Positions 7,690 through 16,057 of a DNA stretch of 64,000 nt are shown piece by piece. This stretch comes from Synechococcus sp. JA-3-3Ab (GTDB taxonomy: Bacteria > Cyanobacteriota > Cyanobacteriia > Thermostichales > Thermostichaceae): the NCBI RefSeq assembly GCF_000013205.1, contig NC_007775.1:682001-746000 (forward strand), given 5' to 3'. Position numbers and translations under genes: made by a program. The stretch's first letter is position 1. Every line of letters starts with the position of its first letter. The notes beneath the pieces are model-generated. The model was not told the origin of the DNA, searched no databases, and was given only the letters and a program-made list of their open reading frames with translations.

Positions 7690-8649
7690 CTACACTACCA
7701 GGACTCTCGGCCCGTAGGCTCCCGGCTGCAGGGATCCATTTACCCAGCTGTGGCTGCCGAGGATGGTGCCTGCTGGAATCTGAGCTTGGGATCCCAGCCG
7801 GGTGTGGGCGCCAATGTAGCAGGGGGCGTGCAGTTGAGCGCTGGGATGGATCTCAGCCGTTTTGTGCACCCATATCCCCGGCGCCTGTTGCTGCACATCT
7901 TCCAGGGGAAAATCCGTCATTCGACCCAGGAGAATGTCCAGTTGGCCGTGGTAGTAGCTGGCCGGCGTGCCCAGATCCCGCCAGTAGCCTGCGTGGAGAT
8001 AAGCTTGCAGCCGGTGCCCTTGCCTGAGCAAATCGGGGAAGACACGCCGCTCAAAGCTGAGGGGATCCCCACTGGGGTAGTCTTTAAAAATGGCCGGATC
8101 CAAGACATAGGTGCCGGCGTTGATCGTGTCGGTGGTGAGGGTGAGGGCTTCTGCAGGGGTGGGTTTTTCCCGAAAAGATTGGATCTGGCCCCCTTCCCCA
8201 ACTTCCACCAGGCCATAGGCGGTGATATCTTCCACGCGGGCGAGGGTGAGGGTGGCAATGGCCTTGCTCTGCACATGACATTGCATCAACGCCTGCAAAT
8301 CCAGATCCGTGAGGATGTCTGCATTGAAAACCACCAAGGGATCCCCGGTGAAATAGGGCTGAGCCAGCACCAAAGCTCCTGCCGTATCCAAAGGCGTCTC
8401 TTCAGGAATGTAGCGGAGCTTCACCCCCAAAGCAGAGCCATCTCCCAGAGCAGCCTCAATTTGTTGGCCCAGATAACCCACGCTGAGCAAAATATCTGTC
8501 AGGCCGGCTCGGCGGCAGCGCCCGATCAGCCACTCCAAAAAGGGCACATCCAAAAGGGGCAACAAAGGCTTAGGCTGCAAAAAGGTAAAGGGCCGTAAGC
8601 GAGTTCCTTTTCCACCCGCCAAGATTACCGCCTGTATATTCCCTCTCAA
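7690..8649 (-). CDS. Sugar-phosphate nucleotidyltransferase (RfbA/ManC-like)
   Basis: 319 residues. The N-terminal nucleotidyltransferase domain opens IQAVILAGGKGTRLRPFT and continues with PKPLLPLLDVPFLEWLI, the substrate-binding signature; FNADILTDLDL and FREKP follow. From about 245 there is a left-handed beta-helix tail (IHPSAQLHAPCYIGAHTRLG). Such enzymes make NDP-sugars for glycans or lipopolysaccharide; whether the product is GDP-mannose or dTDP/UDP-glucose cannot be told. The start is TTG at 8649, supported by GGAGGG seven bases upstream; no ATG fits. Confidence 0.85.
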   Translation of the reverse strand: MRGNIQAVILAGGKGTRLRPFTFLQPKPLLPLLDVPFLEWLIGRCRRAGLTDILLSVGYLGQQIEAALGDGSALGVKLRYIPEETPLDTAGALVLAQPYFTGDPLVVFNADILTDLDLQALMQCHVQSKAIATLTLARVEDITAYGLVEVGEGGQIQSFREKPTPAEALTLTTDTINAGTYVLDPAIFKDYPSGDPLSFERRVFPDLLRQGHRLQAYLHAGYWRDLGTPASYYHGQLDILLGRMTDFPLEDVQQQAPGIWVHKTAEIHPSAQLHAPCYIGAHTRLGSQAQIPAGTILGSHSWVNGSLQPGAYGPRVLVV

Positions 8650-9105
8650 CCCTACCCTCCTTCAAGATATTGACATCCTCTCCGCCCAGTTGCTACTCGA
8701 TATGGGCTGGGATCCCTTGGGTCGAGCCAAATGTTTCTTGCTACACATTCGGCTAACCAGACCGAGCACTATTTTGACTTCATGAGCATTGTCAATGTCA
8801 ATTTTCCGCTGCTCACAGACGGGCACGGCTGACCCATCACAAATCTTGGTCGTGAGTCTCAGCGGAGACATTCTATCGGGATTCTTGCCATCGGGATTCT
8901 TGGGCTCAATCCTGAGATGGTTGGAGAAGGTTTGCTTTTTTTAGAGCCTTTTTGGAGAATTGCGACCCGCTTGCCCCAGTCGGGAATAGCCACCCAAAGC
9001 GGCAGTGTCAGGTGATACTACCTTGCAACGGGAATTGTGACAGCCTTGGATAGCTTGGATGGATTCCAATGGGTTTGCCCTTCACCTTCATCTGAGGTTT
9101 TGCCG
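8650..9105. other. Intergenic stretch, no gene supported
   Basis: About 450 bases between divergent genes. A 69-codon minus-strand frame (8662-8871) has no recognisable domain. The string TGACATCCTCTCCGCC near 8673 resembles right-end sequences of some IS200/IS605 elements, so this may be an old transposon scar, but nothing more can be shown. Confidence 0.35.
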
Positions 9106-9969
9106 ATGTCTGTTTCTCGACGCCGATCCCTACAAGCCCTCTTCTTGACCCTGGCCGGATGCTGGGCTCTGGGCACACACCAGGGATCCCTGCTGGCCCA
9201 AGGTAGCGATTTGTTGGCTCAAGTTCAAGAGCGGGGGGTACTCCGGGTTTCCACCGACTCCAATTACCGTCCTCAGAGCTACCTCAATCCCGACGGCAGT
9301 TGGGAAGGATTTGACGTGGATGTGGCGCGCGAGATCGCCAAGCGCTTGGGGGTAAAGGCTGAGTTTCTGGATATCAACTTCGATGTCATCACCGCCGGAT
9401 CTTGGAATGGCCGCTGGGATGTCAATGTCGGCTCCATGACCGTAACTGCCGAACGCCAGAAAGCTCTGCTGTTTACCATTCCCTACTACTACACCCCCGC
9501 CAGCTTCGTGGTCCACCAAGCCTCGACCCTGACCGATATCGCCGCTTTGGAAGGAAAGCGAGTTGGGGTGGGCACCGCCACCACCTACCAAGCTTACCTG
9601 GAGGGCAACCTCACCCTGGAAGGAGAGACCATCCAAGTTCCAGCCCCGCGGGTGGACATTCGCATCTACGACACCGATAGCCTGGCTCTGCAGGATTTGG
9701 CACTGGGGGATGGCACCCGCCTGGATGCAGTCTTGACGGCTTTGCCGACGGCTGAAAACGCCATTCGGGAAGGACTGCCCCTGAAAACTCTGGGGGATCC
9801 GGTCTACTATGAAGCCTTGGCTGTGGCCTTGGATCGCTCCAGCCCTGCCCCTTCCGAGAGCTTACAAGCCAAAATCAACGAAATTTTAGAATCCATGCAT
9901 GCGGACGGCACGCTAACAGCCCTCTCGAAGCGGTATTACGGCATTGATCTGACGAAAAAAGCTGAGTGA
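9106..9969 (+). CDS. Amino-acid ABC transporter, substrate-binding protein
   Basis: 287 residues from ATG 9106, behind GAGG. A Sec-type signal (SRRRSLQALFLTLAGCWALG) leads into a family 3 solute receptor: VLRVSTDSNYRPQSYLNPDG, EGFDVDVAREIAKRLGVKAE, then MTVTAERQKALLFTIPYYYT, all typical of polar amino-acid receptors of the HisJ/GlnH type. The C-terminus has KRYYGIDLTKK. It delivers an amino acid to the permease that follows; the ligand is not predictable. A 23-codon upstream extension to 9037 is unlikely because it would bury the signal. Confidence 0.88.
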   Translation: MSVSRRRSLQALFLTLAGCWALGTHQGSLLAQGSDLLAQVQERGVLRVSTDSNYRPQSYLNPDGSWEGFDVDVAREIAKRLGVKAEFLDINFDVITAGSWNGRWDVNVGSMTVTAERQKALLFTIPYYYTPASFVVHQASTLTDIAALEGKRVGVGTATTYQAYLEGNLTLEGETIQVPAPRVDIRIYDTDSLALQDLALGDGTRLDAVLTALPTAENAIREGLPLKTLGDPVYYEALAVALDRSSPAPSESLQAKINEILESMHADGTLTALSKRYYGIDLTKKAE

Positions 9970-10787
9970 GCAAAGACTCTATCCCACTGGAGCAGCCCAT
10001 TTACCCACCGCCCCGGATTCGAAAAGGGATCCCGTTCCCGGTGGCCCAGGGGTTGTGGTTGGTTTTGTGGCTGCTGTTGTTGGTGTTCACCTTCAGCGGG
10101 GTACAGTTGGAGTTGGCCGGGATCCCCATCCGTACCTTGCGTCTCAACGGCAACTTTGTGCGCGAGTGGTGGTGGTTCATCTCGCAAGGGGTGGGCACTA
10201 CTTTTCAACTGTCCTTGGTCTCCATCCTCTGTGCCACCACCTTGGCCTTTTTGTCGGCACTGGCGGGCCTCTCCCAAATTGCCCCTCTAAGCAGCCTCTC
10301 CGCTCTCTATGTCTCGTTGATGCGGGGCACACCTCTATTCCTGCAGTTTTTGTTTATCTACCAGGCTTTGCCGCAACTGGGCCTGGTGTTCGGCTCGTTC
10401 ACTTCGGCAGTGCTGGCCTTGAGCCTGAACTATGGCGCCTACATGAGCGAGATCTTCCGGGCCGGAATCCAAGCCATTCCCATTGGGCAGCGGGAAGCTG
10501 CCTATGCCCTGGGGCTTAAGCCCTGGCAAACCCTGTGGTGCATCATTTTGCCGCAAGCTTTCCGAATTGTCCTACCCGACATTGGCAATCAATTCATCGC
10601 CATGCAGAAAGACACTGCCCTGGCCAGTGCCATTGCTTTGCAGGAGTTGATGGGCCGGGCTCGACAGGCAGGTTTGCCGCGCCAACATTTTTTTGAGGCT
10701 TTGGTGGTGGCAGCGCTGTGGTACTGGCTGCTGACGTTGATCTTGTCATTTTTCCAGGGACGCTTGGAACGGTACCTGGCCCGCTAG
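9966..10787 (+). CDS. Amino-acid ABC transporter permease
   Basis: 273 residues; GTG start at 9966 overlaps the receptor's stop as GTGA, so translation is coupled. HisM/GlnP-type permease with several helices, including LSSLSALYVSLMRGTPLFLQ and the EAA loop EAAYALGLKPWQTLWCIILP that contacts the ATPase. The C-terminus is YWLLTLILSFFQGRLERYL. No ATP-binding subunit lies next to it, so it must share one encoded elsewhere or the operon has been cut: downstream sequence is transposon debris. Confidence 0.88.
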   Translation: MSKDSIPLEQPIYPPPRIRKGIPFPVAQGLWLVLWLLLLVFTFSGVQLELAGIPIRTLRLNGNFVREWWWFISQGVGTTFQLSLVSILCATTLAFLSALAGLSQIAPLSSLSALYVSLMRGTPLFLQFLFIYQALPQLGLVFGSFTSAVLALSLNYGAYMSEIFRAGIQAIPIGQREAAYALGLKPWQTLWCIILPQAFRIVLPDIGNQFIAMQKDTALASAIALQELMGRARQAGLPRQHFFEALVVAALWYWLLTLILSFFQGRLERYLAR

Positions 10788-10829
10788 AGGAGCCTGACTC
10801 TAATCCGGCCATTACTTTGGTGTCTGCTT

Positions 10830-11120
10830 GCATACGTTTGTGGTTGCCCACAAAGACCGGCTGTGCCGTTCGCGATAGCAGGGGGCTCCAAAAACAGCCA
10901 GAAAGCTGGGGGACATCATCCTGCACTGACCTGCCGCAGTGGGTGAAAGAGGATCCCTGCCACCTCAAGCGGAACGCCATTCAAGAGGCAGGGTTGGCCT
11001 TTCGAGAGAGCAAAGACCCGAAGTTTCGCAGCGTCAGATCAGAGCTTTGCGGGATACTGCCATTCTGTTTGGCAACGAGCAGGATGCAATCGCTGCAGCC
11101 CTGGGCAACAGTGTATGGCT
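10830..11120 (+). pseudogene. Decayed tnpB fragment of the IS607-type family
   Basis: In mixed frames this stretch reads QWVKEDPCHLKRNAIQEA, LAFRESKDPKFRSVR, then after a shift RALRDTAILFG. These match two distant parts of the IS607-type TnpB at 49379-50560 (GWVKDAPCHIKQNAVVEAWL, FRRSKDARFRSVR, and near its end LRALRDTAFLFG). It is therefore an internally deleted, frameshifted remnant with the centre of the gene missing. It lies between the permease gene and a complete tnpB element. Confidence 0.7.
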
Positions 11121-11245
11121 TCGCCATGCAAGCCATAGCCATTCCAAACTGGATTGGGACACTCCCCAAGCGTTCCGCGCTGCTTCCGCGACCACTCCCA
11201 GGGGAAGAGGGAAGTTAGGAAGCGATGCAACTTAAAGCTGTTCGT

Positions 11246-12539
11246 CAGCTAGAAATCGCAGGAGCCCCGCACTGTACCCGTAGGGTCAGTGTCGGGAGGA
11301 ATGCGGAAGTTATGATAGAACCATGACCCAAGTCCTGACTGTAGCTTGCAAACTCAAGGTGTCCCAGTCGCAAGCCGCCAAATTGGACGCGACAATGGAT
11401 GCCTTTGTGCAGGCGTTGAACTGGGTCAACCAAAACACACCAGAAAAAGTAGTCAACGCAGTCAAACTCCAATCCCTTTGCTATTACCAGATTCGCGCTC
11501 GGTTTGGCTTGTCCAGTAATCTGGCCCAGCAGGTCTGCAGACGGGTGGCAGGCGCTCGCAAAGTGGCGAGACAGCGCAACCGTCCGGTTAAAGAGTTCAA
11601 GCGTAGGTTCGTTACCTACGATGCACGTATCTTCTCGTTTCGCGAGAAAGACTGGACAGTGTCGCTTGCCACGGTTGATGGAAGAGAACGCTTTGAGCTA
11701 GCCATTGGCAACTACCAGAGGGGAATGCTGGCTGGCTCTAACCCCAAATCGGCCACCCTAGTCCAGCGGAAGGACGGCTCCTACTCCATCCAGATTTGTG
11801 TCGAGGCAGAGCCCCCCAAGCAACAGAACACCGACAAGGTGATTGGTGTTGACCTGGGACGGCGAGACATTGCACATACCTCCGAAGGAGACAACTGGAA
11901 TGGACAGCAGCTGAACAAAGTCCGAGATCACTACTGTCGGTTAAGAGCGTCTCTTCAGCGCAAGGCCAGTAAGGGCACCCGCAGTTGCAGGCGGCGATGC
12001 CGTCAACTGCTGCAACGGCTGTCTGGCAAAGAGAGACGCTTTCAAGCTTGGGTGAACCACAGTATCGCCAAGCGCATCGTTAAAACAGCAAAATCTCTTT
12101 CTGCCTGCATTGGGATTGAGGACTTGAGCGGCATCCGGGGGCGTACCAACCGGCAGCCCCGCAGTCGTGAGGAGCGGCGGCGTAGCAATAGCTGGGCGTT
12201 CTACCAGCTGCGGCGGTTTATCGAATACAAGGCTGTGAGGGCGGGTGTCAAAGTGGTAGTTGTCCCTGCGGCCTATACCTCGCAGATCTGCCACAAGTGC
12301 CCGCATATTCATCCCGACTCCGCTCAATCCTATCGCAAGGGTAAGCAGTTCAAATGCGGGCACTGCGGTTGGGAAGGGGATGCGGATTTTAACGGTGCGA
12401 AGGTGATTGCGCTTTTGGGGGCTGCCGTAAACCAGCCTAGAGGTTCGGGCCTGTTTTGTTCTCTGGTGGAGCAGAGCAGGCTCAGGGCTACTGAAAGCCC
12501 GCTCCGTACCGCTTTAGCGGTCGGAGTCGGGTAGTTTAC
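11246..12539 (+). mobile_element. IS200/IS605-type tnpB-only element, copy A
   Basis: Boundaries come from comparison with copies B and C. The left end begins CAG-CTAGAAATCGCAGGAG, followed by a hairpin-rich stretch (GCCCCGCACTGTACCC, TAGGGTCAGTG); the right end finishes CGGGTAGTTTAC. The shared CAG may be the retained target. No tnpA (Y1 transposase) is present, so the element is of the IS1341 type and depends on another transposase. There is no target duplication. Confidence 0.8.
11323..12534 (+). CDS. tnpB: TnpB, RNA-guided nuclease, copy A
   Basis: 403 residues beginning MTQVLTVACKLKVSQSQAAK. RuvC-type residues are visible: Asp in VIGVDLGRRDIAHTS, Glu in IGIEDLSGIRG and Asp in GWEGDADFNGAKVIA. 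A zinc site is formed by CHKC...CGHC (TSQICHKCPHIHP, FKCGHCGWEG). TnpB nucleases cut DNA with a guide RNA made from the element's right end and its flank, helping retain the element; that activity is inferred. The reading frame is intact, including the C-terminal extension PRGSGLFCSLVEQSRLRATE lost in copy B. Confidence 0.92.
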   Translation: MTQVLTVACKLKVSQSQAAKLDATMDAFVQALNWVNQNTPEKVVNAVKLQSLCYYQIRARFGLSSNLAQQVCRRVAGARKVARQRNRPVKEFKRRFVTYDARIFSFREKDWTVSLATVDGRERFELAIGNYQRGMLAGSNPKSATLVQRKDGSYSIQICVEAEPPKQQNTDKVIGVDLGRRDIAHTSEGDNWNGQQLNKVRDHYCRLRASLQRKASKGTRSCRRRCRQLLQRLSGKERRFQAWVNHSIAKRIVKTAKSLSACIGIEDLSGIRGRTNRQPRSREERRRSNSWAFYQLRRFIEYKAVRAGVKVVVVPAAYTSQICHKCPHIHPDSAQSYRKGKQFKCGHCGWEGDADFNGAKVIALLGAAVNQPRGSGLFCSLVEQSRLRATESPLRTALAVGVG

Positions 12540-12686
12540 AGCAGAAAGTGGTAAGCCTACGGCACCGCACCGCTGCTGATAACGAGCTATACTCAGCTGC
12601 TGCTGGAGAGGCTGCTGGGGCCGGCCATAATGGGAAAACGCCATCCTGGCTGTGGCGGAATCCTTTGCGAGAGCTTGCCTGCATCC

Positions 12687-14402
12687 ATGCTGGAACACGA
12701 CATTGTCATCATCGGGGGAGGGCTGGCCGGTTGCCGAGCGGCTTTGGAGGTTATGCGACGGGATCCCAGCCTCGACCTGGCCTTGGTGTCCAAAACCCAT
12801 CCCATTCGCAGCCACTCGGTAGCAGCCCAAGGGGGCATTGCCGCCGCCTTACAAAATGTTGATCCGCAAGATTCCTGGGAGGCTCATGCCTTCGATACCG
12901 TCAAGGGATCCGATTACCTAGCGGATCAAGATGCGGTGGAGATTCTAGCCCGGGAAGCCCCTGAGGTGATCATTGACCTGGAACACCTGGGGGTCTTGTT
13001 CTCCCGCCTGCCGGATGGCCGCATTGCCCAGCGGGCCTTTGGGGGACACAGCCACCCGCGCACCTGCTATGCCGCCGACAAAACTGGACAAGCCATTTTA
13101 CACGAGTTGGTGAGCAACCTCAAGCGCTTTGGGGTCAAACTCTACAGCGAATGGTATGTGCTGGATCTGATCCTGGCAGAAAACCAAGTCCAGGGCGTGG
13201 TGATGTTGGAGCAGGCCAGCGGACGGCTGGAAGTGCTGCGGGCCAAGGCGGTTATGTTGGCTACAGGCGGCTATGGGCGCATCTACAACTCCACGTCCAA
13301 CGACTTTGCTTCCACCGGCGATGGCATGGCAATGGTGGCGCGGGCCGGCCTGCCTCTGCAGGATATGGAGTTTGTGCAGTTTCATCCCACGGGCCTGTAT
13401 CCGGTGGGGGTGTTGATCTCAGAGGCAGTGCGTGGAGAGGGGGCCTATCTGATCAATGGGAAGGGGGAGCGCTTCATGGCCGCCTATGCCCCCAGCCAGA
13501 TGGAATTGGCCCCACGGGATATCACGTCGCGGGCAATTGTCACGGAGGTGCGGGCCGGGCGCGGTATTGACGGCAAAGATTTTGTCTACTTGGATCTGCG
13601 GCATCTGGGGGCAGAAAAGATCCACACTCGGCTGCCCTTCTGTTGGGAGGAGGCCCATCGCCACTTGGGCATCGATGCGGTTGTCGATCCCATTCCAGTG
13701 CGACCGACGGTGCACTACTGCATGGGTGGGATCCCGGTGACGGTGGATGGGCAGGTGTTGCGGGATGTCCAAACCCGTGTGGAAGGGCTGTTCGCTGCCG
13801 GTGAAACGGCCTGTGTTTCGGTGCATGGGGCTAATCGGCTGGGCAGCAACTCTCTCCTGGAGTGCGTTGTTTTCGGGCGGCGCACAGGGGCAGCCATGGT
13901 AGAAGCCGTCAGAGGTCGAGCCTTGCCGAAAGTGGACGAGGGATCCCTACTCAAACAGGCCGCCGGGCGGATTGCCGGGCTCCTGGAACGATCAGGGAAG
14001 AGCCGCATTGATCAGGTGCGGCGGCAATTTCAAGATTGCATGACCGAGCATTGTGGGGTCTACCGCACCGAATCGGTTCTCCAAGAGGGGATCCAAAAAT
14101 GGCAGCAGATCCGCCAGCGTTACGAGCAGGATTTGCGCTTGGACGATCGGGGCAAGGTGTGGAACACCGAGCTGATCGAAGCGCTGGAGCTGGACAACCT
14201 CATGACGGTGGGGGCCTTGATCCTCGCCAGCGCCCTAGAACGGCGGGAAAGCCGTGGCTCCCACGCGCGGGAAGATTACCCCCAACGGGATGACCAACGG
14301 TTTTTACAACACACCTTGGCTGCCTTTCGCGAGGGATCCCCGCAGATCAGCTATCGCCCCGTGGTGATCACCCGGTTTCCCCCTCAGGAGCGAAAATACT
14401 AA
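12687..14402 (+). CDS. sdhA: Succinate dehydrogenase / fumarate reductase flavoprotein subunit
   Basis: 571 residues from ATG 12687. FAD-binding motif DIVIIGGGLAGCRAALEVMR, the flavin-linking region THPIRSHSVAAQGGIAAAL (His), FVQFHPTGLYPVGVL, and HGANRLGSNSLLECVVFGRR match SdhA/FrdA. The C-terminal helical domain ends with REDYPQRDDQ. It oxidises succinate to fumarate and passes electrons through an iron-sulfur subunit to plastoquinone in cyanobacterial membranes. sdhB is not adjacent, as is common in cyanobacteria. An upstream in-frame ATG (12630) adds 19 residues with no family similarity. Confidence 0.93.
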   Translation: MLEHDIVIIGGGLAGCRAALEVMRRDPSLDLALVSKTHPIRSHSVAAQGGIAAALQNVDPQDSWEAHAFDTVKGSDYLADQDAVEILAREAPEVIIDLEHLGVLFSRLPDGRIAQRAFGGHSHPRTCYAADKTGQAILHELVSNLKRFGVKLYSEWYVLDLILAENQVQGVVMLEQASGRLEVLRAKAVMLATGGYGRIYNSTSNDFASTGDGMAMVARAGLPLQDMEFVQFHPTGLYPVGVLISEAVRGEGAYLINGKGERFMAAYAPSQMELAPRDITSRAIVTEVRAGRGIDGKDFVYLDLRHLGAEKIHTRLPFCWEEAHRHLGIDAVVDPIPVRPTVHYCMGGIPVTVDGQVLRDVQTRVEGLFAAGETACVSVHGANRLGSNSLLECVVFGRRTGAAMVEAVRGRALPKVDEGSLLKQAAGRIAGLLERSGKSRIDQVRRQFQDCMTEHCGVYRTESVLQEGIQKWQQIRQRYEQDLRLDDRGKVWNTELIEALELDNLMTVGALILASALERRESRGSHAREDYPQRDDQRFLQHTLAAFREGSPQISYRPVVITRFPPQERKY

Positions 14403-14541
14403 CTTTCCAGAGGCCTCCCAGGCCGATTAGGATTGCTCTATCGTTCCCGTTAGCAGGATGGAGCCCCTTTCAAAATTATCCAATATCTAGGGATTCTATC
14501 TTCGCCAGCTTGAAATCTCGTCTACTGCCGGAGGGCCAGCC

Positions 14542-15939
14542 ATGCAAGAAACCCTGGAGAAAGCAGCCGTCGCCCTGCAAGCGGAGCTGAATCTGGAGCC
14601 TTTTTGGATGCCCTTTACGGCCAATCGGCAATTTAAAGCCAACCCGCGCCTGTTGGTGGCCGCCCGAGACATGTATTACACCAGCCACGATGGCCGCCAA
14701 ATCCTAGATGGGACTGCCGGGCTGTGGTGTGTGAATGCCGGCCACTGTCGTCCCCCGATTGTGGAAGCGATCCAACAGCAGGTGGCCCAACTGGACTACG
14801 CCCCAGCTTTTCAGATGGGCCATCCCAAAGCCTTTCAACTGGCAGAGCAGCTCATCCAGCTCACTCCTGCCGGACTGGATCACGTTTTTTTCACCAACTC
14901 TGGCTCTGAGGCGGTGGATACGGCCCTGAAAATGGCCATCGCCTACCATCGCTTACGCGGACAGGGATCCCGGCAGCGGCTGATTGGCCGGGAACGGGGC
15001 TACCACGGCGTTGGCTTTGGGGGCATCTCGGTCGGGGGCATCTCCAACAACCGCAAGTTTTTCGGCAGCCTCATTCCCGGAGTGGATCACCTGCCCCACA
15101 CCCACAACCTGGAGCAAAACGCCTTTAGCCGCGGCCTGCCCCGCTGGGGATCCCACTTGGCAGAAGACTTGGAGCGGATCGTCGCTCTCCACGATGCCAG
15201 CACGATTGCAGCGGTGATCGTAGAGCCGGTTGCCGGTTCAACGGGGGTGTTGCTGCCGCCGGTGGGCTATTTGGAAAAGCTGCGGGCCATTTGCGACAAA
15301 TACGGCATTCTGCTCATCTTCGATGAGGTGATCACCGGCTTTGGGCGTCTGGGATCCCCTTTTGCGGCCAATTACTTTGGGGTGGTGCCGGATCTGATTT
15401 GCTGTGCCAAGGGCCTCACCAATGGCACCATCCCGATGGGCGCAGTGATCGTCAAGCAAGAGATCTACAGCGCCTTCATGGAGGCTGCTGGTTCCGCTGA
15501 TGACCTGCACCGTCCAGGGGACAACAGCAGGACGCTGTCCTGGAGCCCCATCGAGTTTTTCCACGGCTACACCTACTCCGGCCACCCAGTTGCCAGTGCC
15601 GCCGGCTTGGCTACCCTGAACCTGTATCGAGAAGAAGGCTTGTTCGAGCGGGCTGCCAACCTCGCTCCCCTCTGGGAGGAGGCTCTCCATTCCCTACGGG
15701 GCTTGCCTCATGTCATCGATGTGCGCAACCTCGGCTTGGTGGGGGCAATTGAATTGGAAGGGATCCCTGGCCGACCGACAGCGCGGGCTTTTGAAGCTTT
15801 TTTGCGCTGCTACGAACGTGGGGTATTGATTCGCACTACAGGTGATACCATTGCCCTTTCCCCGCCTTTGATCATCGAGGAAGCCCATATTGAACACCTG
15901 ATCGCCACCCTGAAGCGAGTTCTTCAAGAGCTACCTTAG
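14542..15939 (+). CDS. Class III (omega) aminotransferase
   Basis: 465 residues. Fold-type I PLP enzyme of the class III family: WMPFTANRQFK near the N-terminus, HVFFTNSGSEAVDTALKMA, LLIFDEVITGFGRLG with the PLP-contacting Asp, and CCAKGLTNGTIPMGAVIVK with the Schiff-base Lys. FFHGYTYSGHPVASAAGLAT completes the active site. The closest match in memory is beta-alanine:pyruvate or related omega-aminotransferases; the amino donor is not certain. The stop at 15937-15939 lies two bases from the right end of tnpB element B, which therefore inserted just outside the gene. Confidence 0.88.
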   Translation: MQETLEKAAVALQAELNLEPFWMPFTANRQFKANPRLLVAARDMYYTSHDGRQILDGTAGLWCVNAGHCRPPIVEAIQQQVAQLDYAPAFQMGHPKAFQLAEQLIQLTPAGLDHVFFTNSGSEAVDTALKMAIAYHRLRGQGSRQRLIGRERGYHGVGFGGISVGGISNNRKFFGSLIPGVDHLPHTHNLEQNAFSRGLPRWGSHLAEDLERIVALHDASTIAAVIVEPVAGSTGVLLPPVGYLEKLRAICDKYGILLIFDEVITGFGRLGSPFAANYFGVVPDLICCAKGLTNGTIPMGAVIVKQEIYSAFMEAAGSADDLHRPGDNSRTLSWSPIEFFHGYTYSGHPVASAAGLATLNLYREEGLFERAANLAPLWEEALHSLRGLPHVIDVRNLGLVGAIELEGIPGRPTARAFEAFLRCYERGVLIRTTGDTIALSPPLIIEEAHIEHLIATLKRVLQELP

Positions 15940-16034
15940 TCGTAAACTACCCGACTCCGACCGCTAAGCGGTACGGAGCGGGCTTTCAGTAGCCCTGAGC
16001 CTGCTCTGCTCTACCAGAGAACAAAACAGGCCCG

Positions 16035-16057
16035 TTCGCGAAGCGAGCCGTAGGCTT
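16035..16057. repeat. 23-bp short dispersed repeat inserted in element B
   Basis: Against element C, element B has 23 extra bases (TTCGCGAAGCGAGCCGTAGG and three more) between GCCCG and AACCTCTAGG. The sequence resembles cyanobacterial short dispersed repeats built on TTCGCGAAGCG-like palindromes. On the tnpB strand it creates a TAA that shortens the protein by roughly 20-30 residues. Confidence 0.75.

Noticed and set aside
8662-8871. Minus-strand 69-codon frame as a transposase fragment
   Set aside because: No TnpB, IscB or DDE motif could be identified; only a terminus-like string nearby is suggestive.
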